A program made the translations under genes and the position numbers. This document shows positions 24,952 to 33,824 of a DNA stretch of 64,000 bases, in pieces (the first letter of the stretch is position 1; every line of letters begins with the position of its first letter). The notes beneath the pieces are model-generated. The model was not told where the DNA came from. It was given only the letters and a program-made list of their open reading frames with translations, and searched no databases. This stretch comes from Streptomyces sp. Alt3 (GTDB lineage: Bacteria > Actinomycetota > Actinomycetes > Streptomycetales > Streptomycetaceae): positions 4,402,001-4,466,000 of the forward strand of contig NZ_CP120983.1 in NCBI RefSeq assembly GCF_030719215.1, in the 5' to 3' direction.

Positions 24952-26454
24952 GTGAGTACGACCAGCCTCCCCGCATCCGACTCTGCCGCCCGGCTCCGCG
25001 AAGCCCTGATTGCCGCCGCGTTCACCGCAGATGGCCTCCTCGAACTGCTCGGCGCGCCCGCTTATGCCGCGCTGGCCCGCAGCGAGACCGTCCCGGCCCT
25101 CCGGGCCACTCGCGGGGACTCGCCGCTCGACACGCTGGTGCGGCTGTTCCTGCTGCAGCGCCCCGTGCCGGTCGCGGCAGCCGCCGCGGCTCTCCCGTTG
25201 GAGGAGTGCGCCGCGGACGGCTGGGTGGTCCGCGACGGCGACCTGGTCGGAGCCACCGTCGATGTCCGCCCCTACGGCGGACCCGAGGGGCAGGACTGGT
25301 TCATCGTCTCCGACCTGGGATGCGCCGTCGGAGGTGCCGGCGGCATCGGCTCGCACGAGGAGGGCGTCGTCCTCGGCGTCGGCGGGGCCTCCACCACGCT
25401 CGCCGGGATCACGGTGCGGGGGCCCGTCACCTCGGCCCTCGATCTCGGCACGGGTTCCGGGATCCAGGCGCTGCACGCCGCCCAGCACGCCACCCGGGTC
25501 ACCGCCACGGACGTCAACCCGCGCGCTCTGGAATTCACCCGTCTGACCCTTGCCCTGTCCGGAGCGGCCCCCGCCGACCTTCGGGAGGGGTCTCTCTTCG
25601 ACCCCGTCGGCACGGAGACGTACGACCTGATCGTGTCCAACCCGCCCTTCGTCATCTCGCCCGGCGCCAGGCTGACGTACCGCGACGGCGGCATGGGAGG
25701 TGACGACCTGTGCCGGACTCTCGTGCAGCAGGCCGGGGAACACCTCGGCGAAGGCGGTTACGCGCAGTTCCTCGCCAACTGGCAGCACGTGGAGGGTGAG
25801 GAATGGCAGGACCGGGTGCGCTCCTGGGTGCCTGCCGGCTGCGACGCCTGGATCGTGCAGCGCGAGGTGCAGGATGTCACCCAGTACGCCGAACTGTGGC
25901 TGCGTGACAGCGGCGACCACCGCACCGACCCCGCCCTGTACGCCGAGCGGTACGAAGCCTGGCTGGACGAGTTCGAGGCCCGCAGCACCAGGGCTGTCGG
26001 CTTCGGATGGATCACACTCCGGAAGTCCGCGGCTGCCGTCGGGAATCCGTCGATCGTGGCGGAGGAGTGGCCGCACGCGGTGGAACAGCCCCTCGGTCCG
26101 GCCGTGGAGGCCCATTTCGCACGCCAGGACTACCTGCGTGAGCACGACGACGCGGCCCTGCTCTCCGCGCATTTCACCCTTGCCGAGGAGGTCGTGCAGG
26201 AGCAGGTCGGGTTGCCGGGCGCCGAGGACCCCGAGCATGTGGTGCTGCGTCAGCACCGTGGAATGCGACGGGCGACCAAGGTCGACGCAGTCGGCGCGGG
26301 GTTCGCGGGGGTGTGCGACGGTTCGCTGCCCGCGGGCAGGATCCTGGATGCCATCGCCCAGCTGATGGCCGAGGACCCGGTGCTGCTGCGCGACCGCACC
26401 CCGCAGGCGATCCGACTGCTGGTGGAGGAAGGCTTTCTGGAGCCCGTGCGGTGA
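24952..26454 (+). CDS. SAM-dependent methyltransferase (PrmC/RlmG-like fold)
   Basis: A 500-residue protein. The N-terminal 160 residues are a helical domain of unknown role. The central Rossmann part has ALDLGTGSGIQALHAA (motif I), VTATDVNPRALEF (motif II) and DLIVSNPPFVISPG, the NPPF catalytic tetrapeptide of enzymes that methylate Gln, adenine or guanine amino groups. The likely substrate is therefore RNA or a protein, not a small molecule. The C-terminal 170 residues have no motif I recognise. Start GTG 24952 gives VSTTSLPASD; a -10 hexamer 6 nt upstream suggests a leaderless mRNA. The TGA stop is in the first unit of a 26-bp repeat. Confidence 0.82.
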   Translation: MSTTSLPASDSAARLREALIAAAFTADGLLELLGAPAYAALARSETVPALRATRGDSPLDTLVRLFLLQRPVPVAAAAAALPLEECAADGWVVRDGDLVGATVDVRPYGGPEGQDWFIVSDLGCAVGGAGGIGSHEEGVVLGVGGASTTLAGITVRGPVTSALDLGTGSGIQALHAAQHATRVTATDVNPRALEFTRLTLALSGAAPADLREGSLFDPVGTETYDLIVSNPPFVISPGARLTYRDGGMGGDDLCRTLVQQAGEHLGEGGYAQFLANWQHVEGEEWQDRVRSWVPAGCDAWIVQREVQDVTQYAELWLRDSGDHRTDPALYAERYEAWLDEFEARSTRAVGFGWITLRKSAAAVGNPSIVAEEWPHAVEQPLGPAVEAHFARQDYLREHDDAALLSAHFTLAEEVVQEQVGLPGAEDPEHVVLRQHRGMRRATKVDAVGAGFAGVCDGSLPAGRILDAIAQLMAEDPVLLRDRTPQAIRLLVEEGFLEPVR

Positions 26455-26515
26455 CGAGTCGGCCCGTGCTCGTGCGGTGACGAGTCGGCCCGTGCCCGTG
26501 CGGTGACGAGCCGCC
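26443..26515 (+). repeat. 26-bp tandem repeat, 2.8 units, spanning a stop codon
   Basis: Units start at 26443, 26469 and 26495, each with CGTGCGGTGACGAG. The TGA stop of the methyltransferase gene (26452-26454) is at the same place in every unit. The remainder of the gap, 26516-26903, contains no feature I can support. Confidence 0.85.
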
Positions 26516-26903
26516 GGCGTCCGGGCAACCGGTGCTGCGGTACCGCGTCACCGCAGGCACCGAACGCCCCGGCCCGCCCCGGCGGCGCAGTCCGCACAGG
26601 TGCGTGGCCGTGCTCCGCTCCCGCGGGCCGGAATGGTTCCTTTCCACGCCGAAAACCCCTCTGGCCAGCGCCTTCTCACGCGATCCATGACGACTCCGGC
26701 GCGCTGCGCGAGGTTCCGCTCCTCCAGGTAGGCCGGACCGCCGCTCGGCGTTCACCCCGGGTTCGTGACGACGACGCCCCGGGGTGGCAGCCTCCCCTCT
26801 GCCGAGCCGTCCGCACAGTCCGACGGCCACGTGGGCCACGCGAGCCACGACGGCGTACGGGCCCGCGGTGGCAGCCGCGGGGAAGAGCGTGAGGGGTACG
26901 GAC

Positions 26904-27101
26904 ATGGAGAGCGTCACCGCGGTCTTCGCCGGTGCGGCATTCGCGTTGTTCGGCACCGCCCTCCTCGTCTGGACCGGGGCGCGCACCATCCAGCGCGCGC
27001 CGGTGGCGCTCGGTGTGAGCCCCGTCGCCTCCACCGTTCTGGCCACGCTCTTCGGCGTACTCTTCCTCGTCCTCGGCGTGTGGTGTCTCACCCGCGTCTG
27101 A
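26904..27101 (+). CDS. Small two-helix membrane protein
   Basis: A 65-residue protein with two hydrophobic segments: VFAGAAFALFGTALLVW and VLATLFGVLFLVLGVWCL, joined by a short loop with Arg. No function is recognisable. An orthologue stands at the same place before topA in other Streptomyces, as I recall. ATG 26904 has GAGGGG about 9 nt upstream. It could share a transcript with neither neighbour: 449 bp lie before it and 280 bp after. Confidence 0.65.
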   Translation: MESVTAVFAGAAFALFGTALLVWTGARTIQRAPVALGVSPVASTVLATLFGVLFLVLGVWCLTRV

Positions 27102-27273
27102 TCCACTTCTCCGGCAGGTCCGGCGGCCGCCGGACAGCCGCCCGGCAGGTTGCCCCGGCTAGCCTCCGAAACCCGCAGGCGGCAGCCTCGCGAGGAGTGG
27201 GCCGGGTGGTCCGGGCGGCAGGAATGGCGGAAGTCGGGTTACCGTTCGAGTGGCCGTTGCGGGCTTTTGCCGT

Positions 27274-27279
27274 TTGACA
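27274..27279 (+). promoter_or_regulatory. -35-like TTGACA upstream of topA
   Basis: A perfect TTGACA lies 103 bp before the topA start. The -10 is unclear (TACCGT 13 bp on, or TCACAC 18 bp on). topA transcription in Streptomyces is known to respond to supercoiling, and a weak -10 or odd spacing would fit that. Confidence 0.4.
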
Positions 27280-27381
27280 CGGGGGCGGGTTGTACCGTCA
27301 CACTCCGCAGCGACAGCACCGCGGGTAGCGTCAGAACGCTGCCCGGATGCCCACGAGTGCCGACCGGAGAGAAGAGCGAAG

Positions 27382-30249
27382 TTGTCCCCGACCAGCGAAA
27401 CCGCAGGCCGCCGACTCGTCATTGTCGAGTCGCCTGCCAAGGCGAAGACGATCAAGGGCTATCTCGGCCCCGGATACGTCGTCGAGGCGAGCGTCGGGCA
27501 CATCCGCGACCTGCCGAACGGCGCCGCCGAGGTGCCCGACGAGTACACGGGTGAGGTACGCCGCCTCGGTGTGGACGTCGAAAACGACTTCCAGCCGATC
27601 TACGTCGTCAACGCAGACAAGAAGGCCCAGGTCAGGAAGCTCAAGCAGCTTCTTGCCGAATCCGACGAACTCTTCCTCGCCACCGATGAGGACCGCGAGG
27701 GCGAAGCCATCGCGTGGCACCTGCAGGAAGTCCTCAGGCCCAAGGTCCCCGTCCACCGGATGGTCTTCCACGAGATCACCAAGGACGCGATCCGGTCCGC
27801 CGTGGCCAATCCGCGCGAGCTCAACCAGCGCATGGTCGACGCCCAGGAGACCCGCCGTATCCTCGACCGCCTCTACGGCTACGAGGTCTCGCCGGTCCTG
27901 TGGAAGAAGGTCATGCCGCGGCTCTCCGCCGGCCGTGTCCAGTCCGTGGCCACCCGTCTCGTCGTCGAGCGGGAGCGCGAGCGCATCGCCTTCCGCTCCG
28001 CCGAGTACTGGGACCTGACCGGCACCTTCGCCACCGGCCGCACCGGTGACACGTCGGACCCCTCGACGCTCACCGCCCGCCTCAGCGCGGTCGACGGGCG
28101 CCGTATCGCCCAGGGCCGGGACTTCGGCCCGGACGGGCAGCTCAAGCAGGGCTCCGCCCAGACGCTGCACCTGGACGAGACCAACGCCCGCGCCCTGGCC
28201 GCGGCGCTGGCCGACTCCTCGTTCGCGGTCCGCTCGGTCGAGTCGAAGCCGTACCGCCGTTCGCCGTACGCGCCCTTCCGCACCACGACCCTCCAGCAGG
28301 AGGCGAGCCGGAAGCTGGGCTTCGGGGCCAAGGCCACGATGCAGGTGGCGCAGAAGCTGTACGAGAACGGCTTCATCACCTACATGCGTACGGACTCCAC
28401 GACCCTCTCGGACACCGCGGTCTCCGCGGCCCGGGCGCAGGTCACGCAGCTGTACGGGGCGAACTACCTGCCCGACAAGCCGCGCACGTACGCCGGCAAG
28501 GTCAAGAACGCGCAGGAGGCGCACGAGGCGATCCGCCCCTCGGGCGACCGCTTCCGCACCCCGGCGGAGACCGGCCTCACCGGTGACCAGTTCCGGCTCT
28601 ACGAACTGATCTGGAAGCGGACCGTCGCCTCCCAGATGAAGGACGCCACAGGTAACTCCGTCACGGTGAAGATCGGTGGCCGGGCGAGCGACGGCCGGGA
28701 CGCCGAGTTCTCCGCGTCCGGCAAGACGATCACCTTCCACGGCTTCATGAAGGCGTACGTCGAAGGCGCCGACGACCCGAACGCCGAGCTGGACGACCGT
28801 GAGCGCCGGCTGCCGCAGGTCGCCGAGGGCGACGCGCTGACCGCTGACGAGGTCACGGTCGACGGTCACGCGACGAAGCCTCCGGCCCGGTACACCGAGG
28901 CGTCGCTGGTCAAGGAGCTCGAAGAGCGCGAGATCGGCCGTCCGTCGACGTACGCCTCGATCATCGGGACCATCCTGGACCGCGGCTACGTGTTCAAGAA
29001 GGGCACGGCCCTGGTGCCGTCGTTCCTCTCGTTCGCCGTGGTCAACCTGCTGGAGAAGCACTTCGGCCGGCTCGTCGACTACGACTTCACCGCCCGCATG
29101 GAGGACGACCTCGACCGCATCGCGCGGGGCGAGGCCCAGTCCGTGCCGTGGCTGCGCCGCTTCTACTTCGGCGCCGGGGACGACACGGCCGGTGCCGGTG
29201 CGGCATCCGACGCCGGCAATGGCGACGGGGACCACCTCGGCGGCCTGAAGGAGCTCGTGACCGACCTGGGCGCGATCGACGCCCGCGAGATCTCCTCGTT
29301 CCCCGTCGGCAACGACATCAAGCTCCGTGTCGGCCGCTACGGCCCGTACATCGAGCGGGGCGAGAAGGACTCCGAGGGCCACCAGCGCGCCGATGTGCCG
29401 GAGGACCTGGCGCCCGACGAGCTGTCCGTGGAACTCGCGGAGGAGCTGCTGGCCAAGCCGAGCGGCGACTTCGAGCTCGGCGCCGACCCGGTCAGCGGGA
29501 ACCAGATCATCGCGAAGGACGGGCGCTACGGCCCGTACGTCACCGAGGTGCTGCCCGAGGGCACACCGAAGACGGGCAAGAACGCGGTGAAGCCCCGGAC
29601 CGCGTCCCTCTTCAAGTCGATGTCGCTCGATACGGTGACACTTGCCGACGCGCTCAAGCTGATGTCGCTGCCGCGTGTCGTCGGTGAGGACGCCGAGGGC
29701 GTCGAGATCACCGCGCAGAACGGCCGCTACGGCCCGTACCTGAAGAAGGGCACGGACTCGCGGTCGCTCACCTCGGAGGACCAGCTCTTCGACATCACCC
29801 TCGAAGAGGCCCTCGCGATCTACGCCCAGCCGAAGCAGCGCGGGCGGGCCGCCGCCAAGCCGCCGCTGAAGGAGCTGGGCACGGACCCCGTGAGCGGGTC
29901 CCCGGTGGTCGTCAAGGACGGCCGGTTCGGCGCGTACGTCACCGACGGTGAGACCAACGCGACGCTGCGGACCGACGACAGCGTCGAGGACATCACGCCG
30001 GAACGTGGCTACGAGCTGCTCGCCGAGAAGCGGGCCAAGGGGCCTGCGAAGAAGAAGACGGCGAAGAAGGCTCCGGCCAAGAAGGCCACCGCGAAGAAGG
30101 CCACGACGGCCAAGAAGGCGACCGCCAAGAAGACGACCGCCACCAAGACGGCGGCCGCGAAGAAGACGACGGCCGCCAAGAAGGCGCCGGCGAAGAAGGC
30201 GACCGCCACCGCGAAGAGGACCGCGTCGGCGCCGTCCGACGAGAGCTGA
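27382..30249 (+). CDS. topA: DNA topoisomerase I with Lys/Ala-rich tail
   Basis: A 955-residue type IA enzyme that relaxes negative supercoils. TOPRIM motifs LVIVESPAKAKTIKGYL and ATDEDREGEAIAWHL are near the N-terminus; the catalytic Tyr334 is in ENGFITYMRTDSTTL. The C-terminal half has four short repeats of the type GRYGPYV or GRFGAYV in place of zinc fingers. The last about 65 residues alternate Lys pairs with Ala/Thr (KKATAKKATTAKKAT), the tail known in Streptomyces TopA to give high processivity. The start is TTG at 27382 (LSPTSET), with GGAGAGAAGAG upstream; earlier in-frame codons are unlike the family. Confidence 0.96.
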   Translation: MSPTSETAGRRLVIVESPAKAKTIKGYLGPGYVVEASVGHIRDLPNGAAEVPDEYTGEVRRLGVDVENDFQPIYVVNADKKAQVRKLKQLLAESDELFLATDEDREGEAIAWHLQEVLRPKVPVHRMVFHEITKDAIRSAVANPRELNQRMVDAQETRRILDRLYGYEVSPVLWKKVMPRLSAGRVQSVATRLVVERERERIAFRSAEYWDLTGTFATGRTGDTSDPSTLTARLSAVDGRRIAQGRDFGPDGQLKQGSAQTLHLDETNARALAAALADSSFAVRSVESKPYRRSPYAPFRTTTLQQEASRKLGFGAKATMQVAQKLYENGFITYMRTDSTTLSDTAVSAARAQVTQLYGANYLPDKPRTYAGKVKNAQEAHEAIRPSGDRFRTPAETGLTGDQFRLYELIWKRTVASQMKDATGNSVTVKIGGRASDGRDAEFSASGKTITFHGFMKAYVEGADDPNAELDDRERRLPQVAEGDALTADEVTVDGHATKPPARYTEASLVKELEEREIGRPSTYASIIGTILDRGYVFKKGTALVPSFLSFAVVNLLEKHFGRLVDYDFTARMEDDLDRIARGEAQSVPWLRRFYFGAGDDTAGAGAASDAGNGDGDHLGGLKELVTDLGAIDAREISSFPVGNDIKLRVGRYGPYIERGEKDSEGHQRADVPEDLAPDELSVELAEELLAKPSGDFELGADPVSGNQIIAKDGRYGPYVTEVLPEGTPKTGKNAVKPRTASLFKSMSLDTVTLADALKLMSLPRVVGEDAEGVEITAQNGRYGPYLKKGTDSRSLTSEDQLFDITLEEALAIYAQPKQRGRAAAKPPLKELGTDPVSGSPVVVKDGRFGAYVTDGETNATLRTDDSVEDITPERGYELLAEKRAKGPAKKKTAKKAPAKKATAKKATTAKKATAKKTTATKTAAAKKTTAAKKAPAKKATATAKRTASAPSDES

Positions 30250-30312
30250 CCGCCGGGCCCCCGGGCAGGCGGCGCCGAAGGCCACGCACCGGCCCGGCGG
30301 GTCGGGTGTCGA

Positions 30313-30366
30313 CCTGAGGAGCCGGGCGCCGGGTGCCGGCCTGAGGAGCCGGGTGCCGGGTGCCGG
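30313..30366 (+). repeat. 27-bp tandem repeat, 2 units
   Basis: Copies start at 30313 and 30340 with CCTGAGGAGCCGGG; a partial copy (CATGAGGAGCCGG) is near 30392. They lie 64 bp after the topA stop. Confidence 0.75.
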
Positions 30367-30425
30367 GCGGGGCCGTCCGTCGGTCGCACAGGCATGAGGA
30401 GCCGGCCGTTCGCCGTGCTCGAACA

Positions 30426-30457
30426 CCGGAAGGGCTGGGGTGACCCGGCCCTTCCGG
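30426..30457 (+). terminator. 10-bp hairpin downstream of topA
   Basis: CCGGAAGGGC (30426-30435) pairs perfectly with GCCCTTCCGG (30448-30457) across a 12-nt loop. No T-run. Confidence 0.6.
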
Positions 30458-30545
30458 CGTTCGCGGGAGCGGTCGCGCGGGACCGGCCCGCGCATCCACT
30501 GGGCATATGTTCGGACGCGGCCCCCGGGTCCCGCGCCGCTCCCGA

Positions 30546-30551
30546 TAGGCT
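30546..30551 (+). promoter_or_regulatory. -10 hexamer TAGGCT, leaderless type
   Basis: Six bases before ATG 30558; no convincing SD lies between them. Confidence 0.5.
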
Positions 30552-30557
30552 GGGCGG

Positions 30558-33500
30558 ATGACGCGAGCCGAGCAGCCACCGGTCGTGAGCCCCACCTCCG
30601 ACACACTTGCCGCAGACTCACGCGAGCGCGCCGTACGAGCCCTTCTGCGTGTTCCCCCGCTCCGGCGGTTGTGGAGCGCCCAGCTCGTCGGAAGTATCGG
30701 CGATTCACTCGCCCTTCTCGTGCTCGTGCTGCTGTCGCTGCAAGCGGCGGTCGTCGAGGGCTCATTCGGCGCCGGATACCGCGGGGCGGCCTTTGCCGTC
30801 GCCGCCGTCTTCGGTGCCCGGATCCTTTCCACCGTGCTCTTCGGAGCCGTACTCCTTGGGCCTCTGACGGCGCTCACCGCGCCCGGCGGGCCGGTCGACC
30901 GGCGATGGCTGATGATCGGGACGGACGGGCTGCGGCTCGCCCTGCTGGTCGTCGCGCCCCTGTGGATCGACTGGATGCCGGACAAGGCACTCATGATGAT
31001 CCTCATCACCGTCTTCGTGGCGGGTGTCGGCGAACGCCTGTGGGCGATCGCCAAGGAGAGCGCCGCTCCCGCGCTGCTTCCCGCCCCGCCCCCGGAGGGT
31101 GCCGCCGTGCGCCCGCTGCCGGACCACCTCGACGCCCTGCGCAGGCTCTCCCTGCGGACGAGCTTCCTGGCTGTGCCCGCAGCCGCGGCCGTGCTGGTGG
31201 TTGCCGCGCTGATCGGTGAACTGCTCGGTACCGGCTTCGACTGGTTCTCCTTCCACCAGGCGGCCCTCGGCTCCTACATCGCGGCGGGGCTCTTCTCCGC
31301 CTCCGTCTCGACCCTGTACTTCCTCGAACTCCCGGCAACCCGTACGCCCCGCCCGCGCTCGCCCCTGGAGGGGCTGCGCCGGCCAACCGCCGGCTCTGGT
31401 ACCGACAAGGGCCGCACCGGCACCATCCCGCTGGTCGTCGCCGCGTGCTCCGCGGTCGCGGGGGCCATCGCCGCCGCAGCCGCCGTCTCCGTGCTCCACG
31501 CCTCCGACCTCGGCGGCGGCCCGGCCACCTTCGCCCTGCTGATCCTGGCCCTGACCGGGGGCACCGCCCTCGGTATCCGTACCGCGCGCAAGGTGCTGCC
31601 CGCCCTGTCGCGGCGCCGTCTGCTGGCCCTGGCGGTCGCCGTCACCGGTGTCTCGCTGCTGGCGCTCGGCCTCGTTCCGGACACCGCCACCGGGCTGCTG
31701 ATCGCGCTGCTCGCCGGTTACGCCGCGGGGGTCGCCGCCCATATCGGGCACGCCGTCATCGACCAGGAGACGGAGGCATCCCGGCAGGCCAGGAACACCG
31801 AGCACCTCCAGGCAGTCGTCCGCGTGCTGGTCGCGCTCGGCGCGGTGGGCGGGCCGCTGCTCGCCGCCGCGATCGGCCGGCACCGGCTGGGGTCCGGCGA
31901 TTTCGTCTTCGCGCACGGCGGTGCCGCCTTCGCGCTGATGCTCATCGGCGCGCTGCTGCTTCCCGTCGCGGTGATCGTCCTGGCGAGGACCGACGACCGT
32001 TCCGGTGTCCCGCTGCGCCGTGACCTGCGTGAGGCGCTGCGCGGCGGCGACCCCGCTGTCGCCCCCGCGACGAACGGTTTCTTCCTCGTCCTGGAGGGCG
32101 GCGACGGAGCCGGCAAGTCCACCCAGGTCGAGACGCTCGCCGACTGGATCCGCGCCAAGGGCCACGAGGTCGTCGTGACCCGCGAGCCGGGTGCCACGCC
32201 GATCGGCAAGCGGCTGCGTTCGATCCTGCTGGACGTCTCGTCGGCCGGCCTGTCCAACCGCGCGGAGGCGCTGCTGTACGCCGCCGACCGGGCGGAGCAC
32301 GTGGACTCGGTCGTCCGCCCGGCGCTGGAGCGCGGCGCGATCGTCATCTCGGACCGCTACATCGACTCGTCCGTCGCCTACCAGGGCGCCGGCCGGGACC
32401 TCGCCCCGACCGAGATCGCCAGGATCTCGCGCTGGGCGACGAGTGGACTCGTACCGCATCTGACGGTGCTTCTCGACGTCGACCCGCAGACGGCACGGGA
32501 ACGCTTCACCGAGGCGCCCGACCGGCTGGAGTCCGAGCCCGCCGAGTTCCACGACCGGGTGCGCTCCGGCTTCCTCACCCTCGCGGCTGCCGACCCGGCC
32601 CGCTACCTGGTGGTGGACGCCGGGCAGGAGGCGGAAGCGATCACCACTGTCGTACGCCACCGGCTCGACCGGCTCCTGCCCCTCTCCGAGGCCGAGATCA
32701 AGGCCCGGGAGGAGGCGCGGAAGGCGGCCGAGGAGGAGGCCCGGCGCAAGGCCGAGGAAGAGGCCGCCCGCAAGGCCGAGGAGGAGCGCCTGGAGCGCGA
32801 GCGGCAGGCTCAGCTCGCCAAGCTCCGGGCCGAGGAGGAGGAGCGCAGGCGCCGCGAGGAGGAAGAGGCGCGGCAGCGCGAGGCCGAACGGCAGGCGGAG
32901 GAGGCCCGGCAGCGTGCCGAGGAGGCCCGTCGCCGTGCCGAGGAGGAGCGCTCCCGACTCGAAGCCGAGGAGCGGGTGCGTGAGGCCGAGCAGGAGCGGC
33001 TGCGCCGGCAGGCCCAGGAAGAGGCGCGGCTGCGCAAGGAGGCGGAGGAACTCCGCCTGGAGAAGCAGCGCAAGGCGGAGGAGGCGCTGCTGCGGTCCGA
33101 GGAGGCCCGCCGCCGCGCCGAGGCCGAGGCGGCAGCCCGTGCCGAGGAGGCCGCGGCCGACGCCGCCGCGCAGCGTTCCCAGGACTCCGGCCGGACCGGT
33201 TCCCGGTCGGGCGGACCGACCGTTCCGGACAACGAGCTCACCGTCCCGACGCCGGTCGTGAATCCGAACGAGATCACGCAGCCCGTGCCGGTCGCCAGGC
33301 CCGAGCGCCCGGCGCGCGACGCCGACGAGACGGCCGTGCTGCCGCCCGTGCGTGACGCCGACGAGACCGCGGTGCTGCGGCCCGTGCGGGACGAGAACCC
33401 TTCGGACCGGGTGCCGCCGGGCGTTTTCCGTGACGGGCGCCGGGCCTCCGGCGCCGAGAGCGAGAACGAGCGCACGCGTGAACTGCCGCAGGTGAGCGAC

Positions 33501-33668
33501 GACCCGCAGGCGGGGCAGGACGATCGAGGCCGCAAGAAGCGGCCGCGTTCCGACTGGGCCGAGGAGACGCCGCTCGACGATCTGCCGTCACTCGCCGACG
33601 AACTGCTCGGTGACCGTGACGACGATCAGGGCGGCTCCGGGCGGGGCGGACGCAAGCCGCGCCGCTGA
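30558..33668 (+). CDS. tmk: Membrane domain - thymidylate kinase - coiled-coil fusion protein
   Basis: A 1036-residue protein, about five times a normal thymidylate kinase. Residues 1-490 are an MFS-like membrane domain with about ten helices. Residues 508-710 are a complete dTMP kinase: LEGGDGAGKSTQ (P-loop at 513-522), VVVTREPGATPIGKRLR, VISDRYIDSSVAYQG (DR-Y motif near 597) and LDVDPQTARERF. Residues 711-878 are a highly charged Glu/Arg/Lys coiled coil (EEARKAAEEEARRKAEEE). The tail carries a repeated DADETAVL. This would tether dTTP synthesis to the membrane. The same fusion stands beside topA in other Streptomyces, as I recall. It precedes holB by 156 bp, as tmk often does. Confidence 0.92.
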   Translation: MTRAEQPPVVSPTSDTLAADSRERAVRALLRVPPLRRLWSAQLVGSIGDSLALLVLVLLSLQAAVVEGSFGAGYRGAAFAVAAVFGARILSTVLFGAVLLGPLTALTAPGGPVDRRWLMIGTDGLRLALLVVAPLWIDWMPDKALMMILITVFVAGVGERLWAIAKESAAPALLPAPPPEGAAVRPLPDHLDALRRLSLRTSFLAVPAAAAVLVVAALIGELLGTGFDWFSFHQAALGSYIAAGLFSASVSTLYFLELPATRTPRPRSPLEGLRRPTAGSGTDKGRTGTIPLVVAACSAVAGAIAAAAAVSVLHASDLGGGPATFALLILALTGGTALGIRTARKVLPALSRRRLLALAVAVTGVSLLALGLVPDTATGLLIALLAGYAAGVAAHIGHAVIDQETEASRQARNTEHLQAVVRVLVALGAVGGPLLAAAIGRHRLGSGDFVFAHGGAAFALMLIGALLLPVAVIVLARTDDRSGVPLRRDLREALRGGDPAVAPATNGFFLVLEGGDGAGKSTQVETLADWIRAKGHEVVVTREPGATPIGKRLRSILLDVSSAGLSNRAEALLYAADRAEHVDSVVRPALERGAIVISDRYIDSSVAYQGAGRDLAPTEIARISRWATSGLVPHLTVLLDVDPQTARERFTEAPDRLESEPAEFHDRVRSGFLTLAAADPARYLVVDAGQEAEAITTVVRHRLDRLLPLSEAEIKAREEARKAAEEEARRKAEEEAARKAEEERLERERQAQLAKLRAEEEERRRREEEEARQREAERQAEEARQRAEEARRRAEEERSRLEAEERVREAEQERLRRQAQEEARLRKEAEELRLEKQRKAEEALLRSEEARRRAEAEAAARAEEAAADAAAQRSQDSGRTGSRSGGPTVPDNELTVPTPVVNPNEITQPVPVARPERPARDADETAVLPPVRDADETAVLRPVRDENPSDRVPPGVFRDGRRASGAESENERTRELPQVSDDPQAGQDDRGRKKRPRSDWAEETPLDDLPSLADELLGDRDDDQGGSGRGGRKPRR

Positions 33669-33824
33669 CGGGCCGATCCCGGCCCCGGCGGCGTGACCGG
33701 CCGGTGTGGCCGGGGGCTTGCGGCGAGGGAGCGGAACGCCGGGGTTGTCAGACCCTTCCCGCACAATGGGGAGGCGAGGGAACACCCGGCGTTCCCGCAC
33801 CACACCACCGGAAGGGCGGTGACC

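Noticed and set aside
27331..30765. Leftward open frame of 1144 codons
   Set aside because: Antisense to topA; composition typical of a mirrored high-GC gene, no motif.
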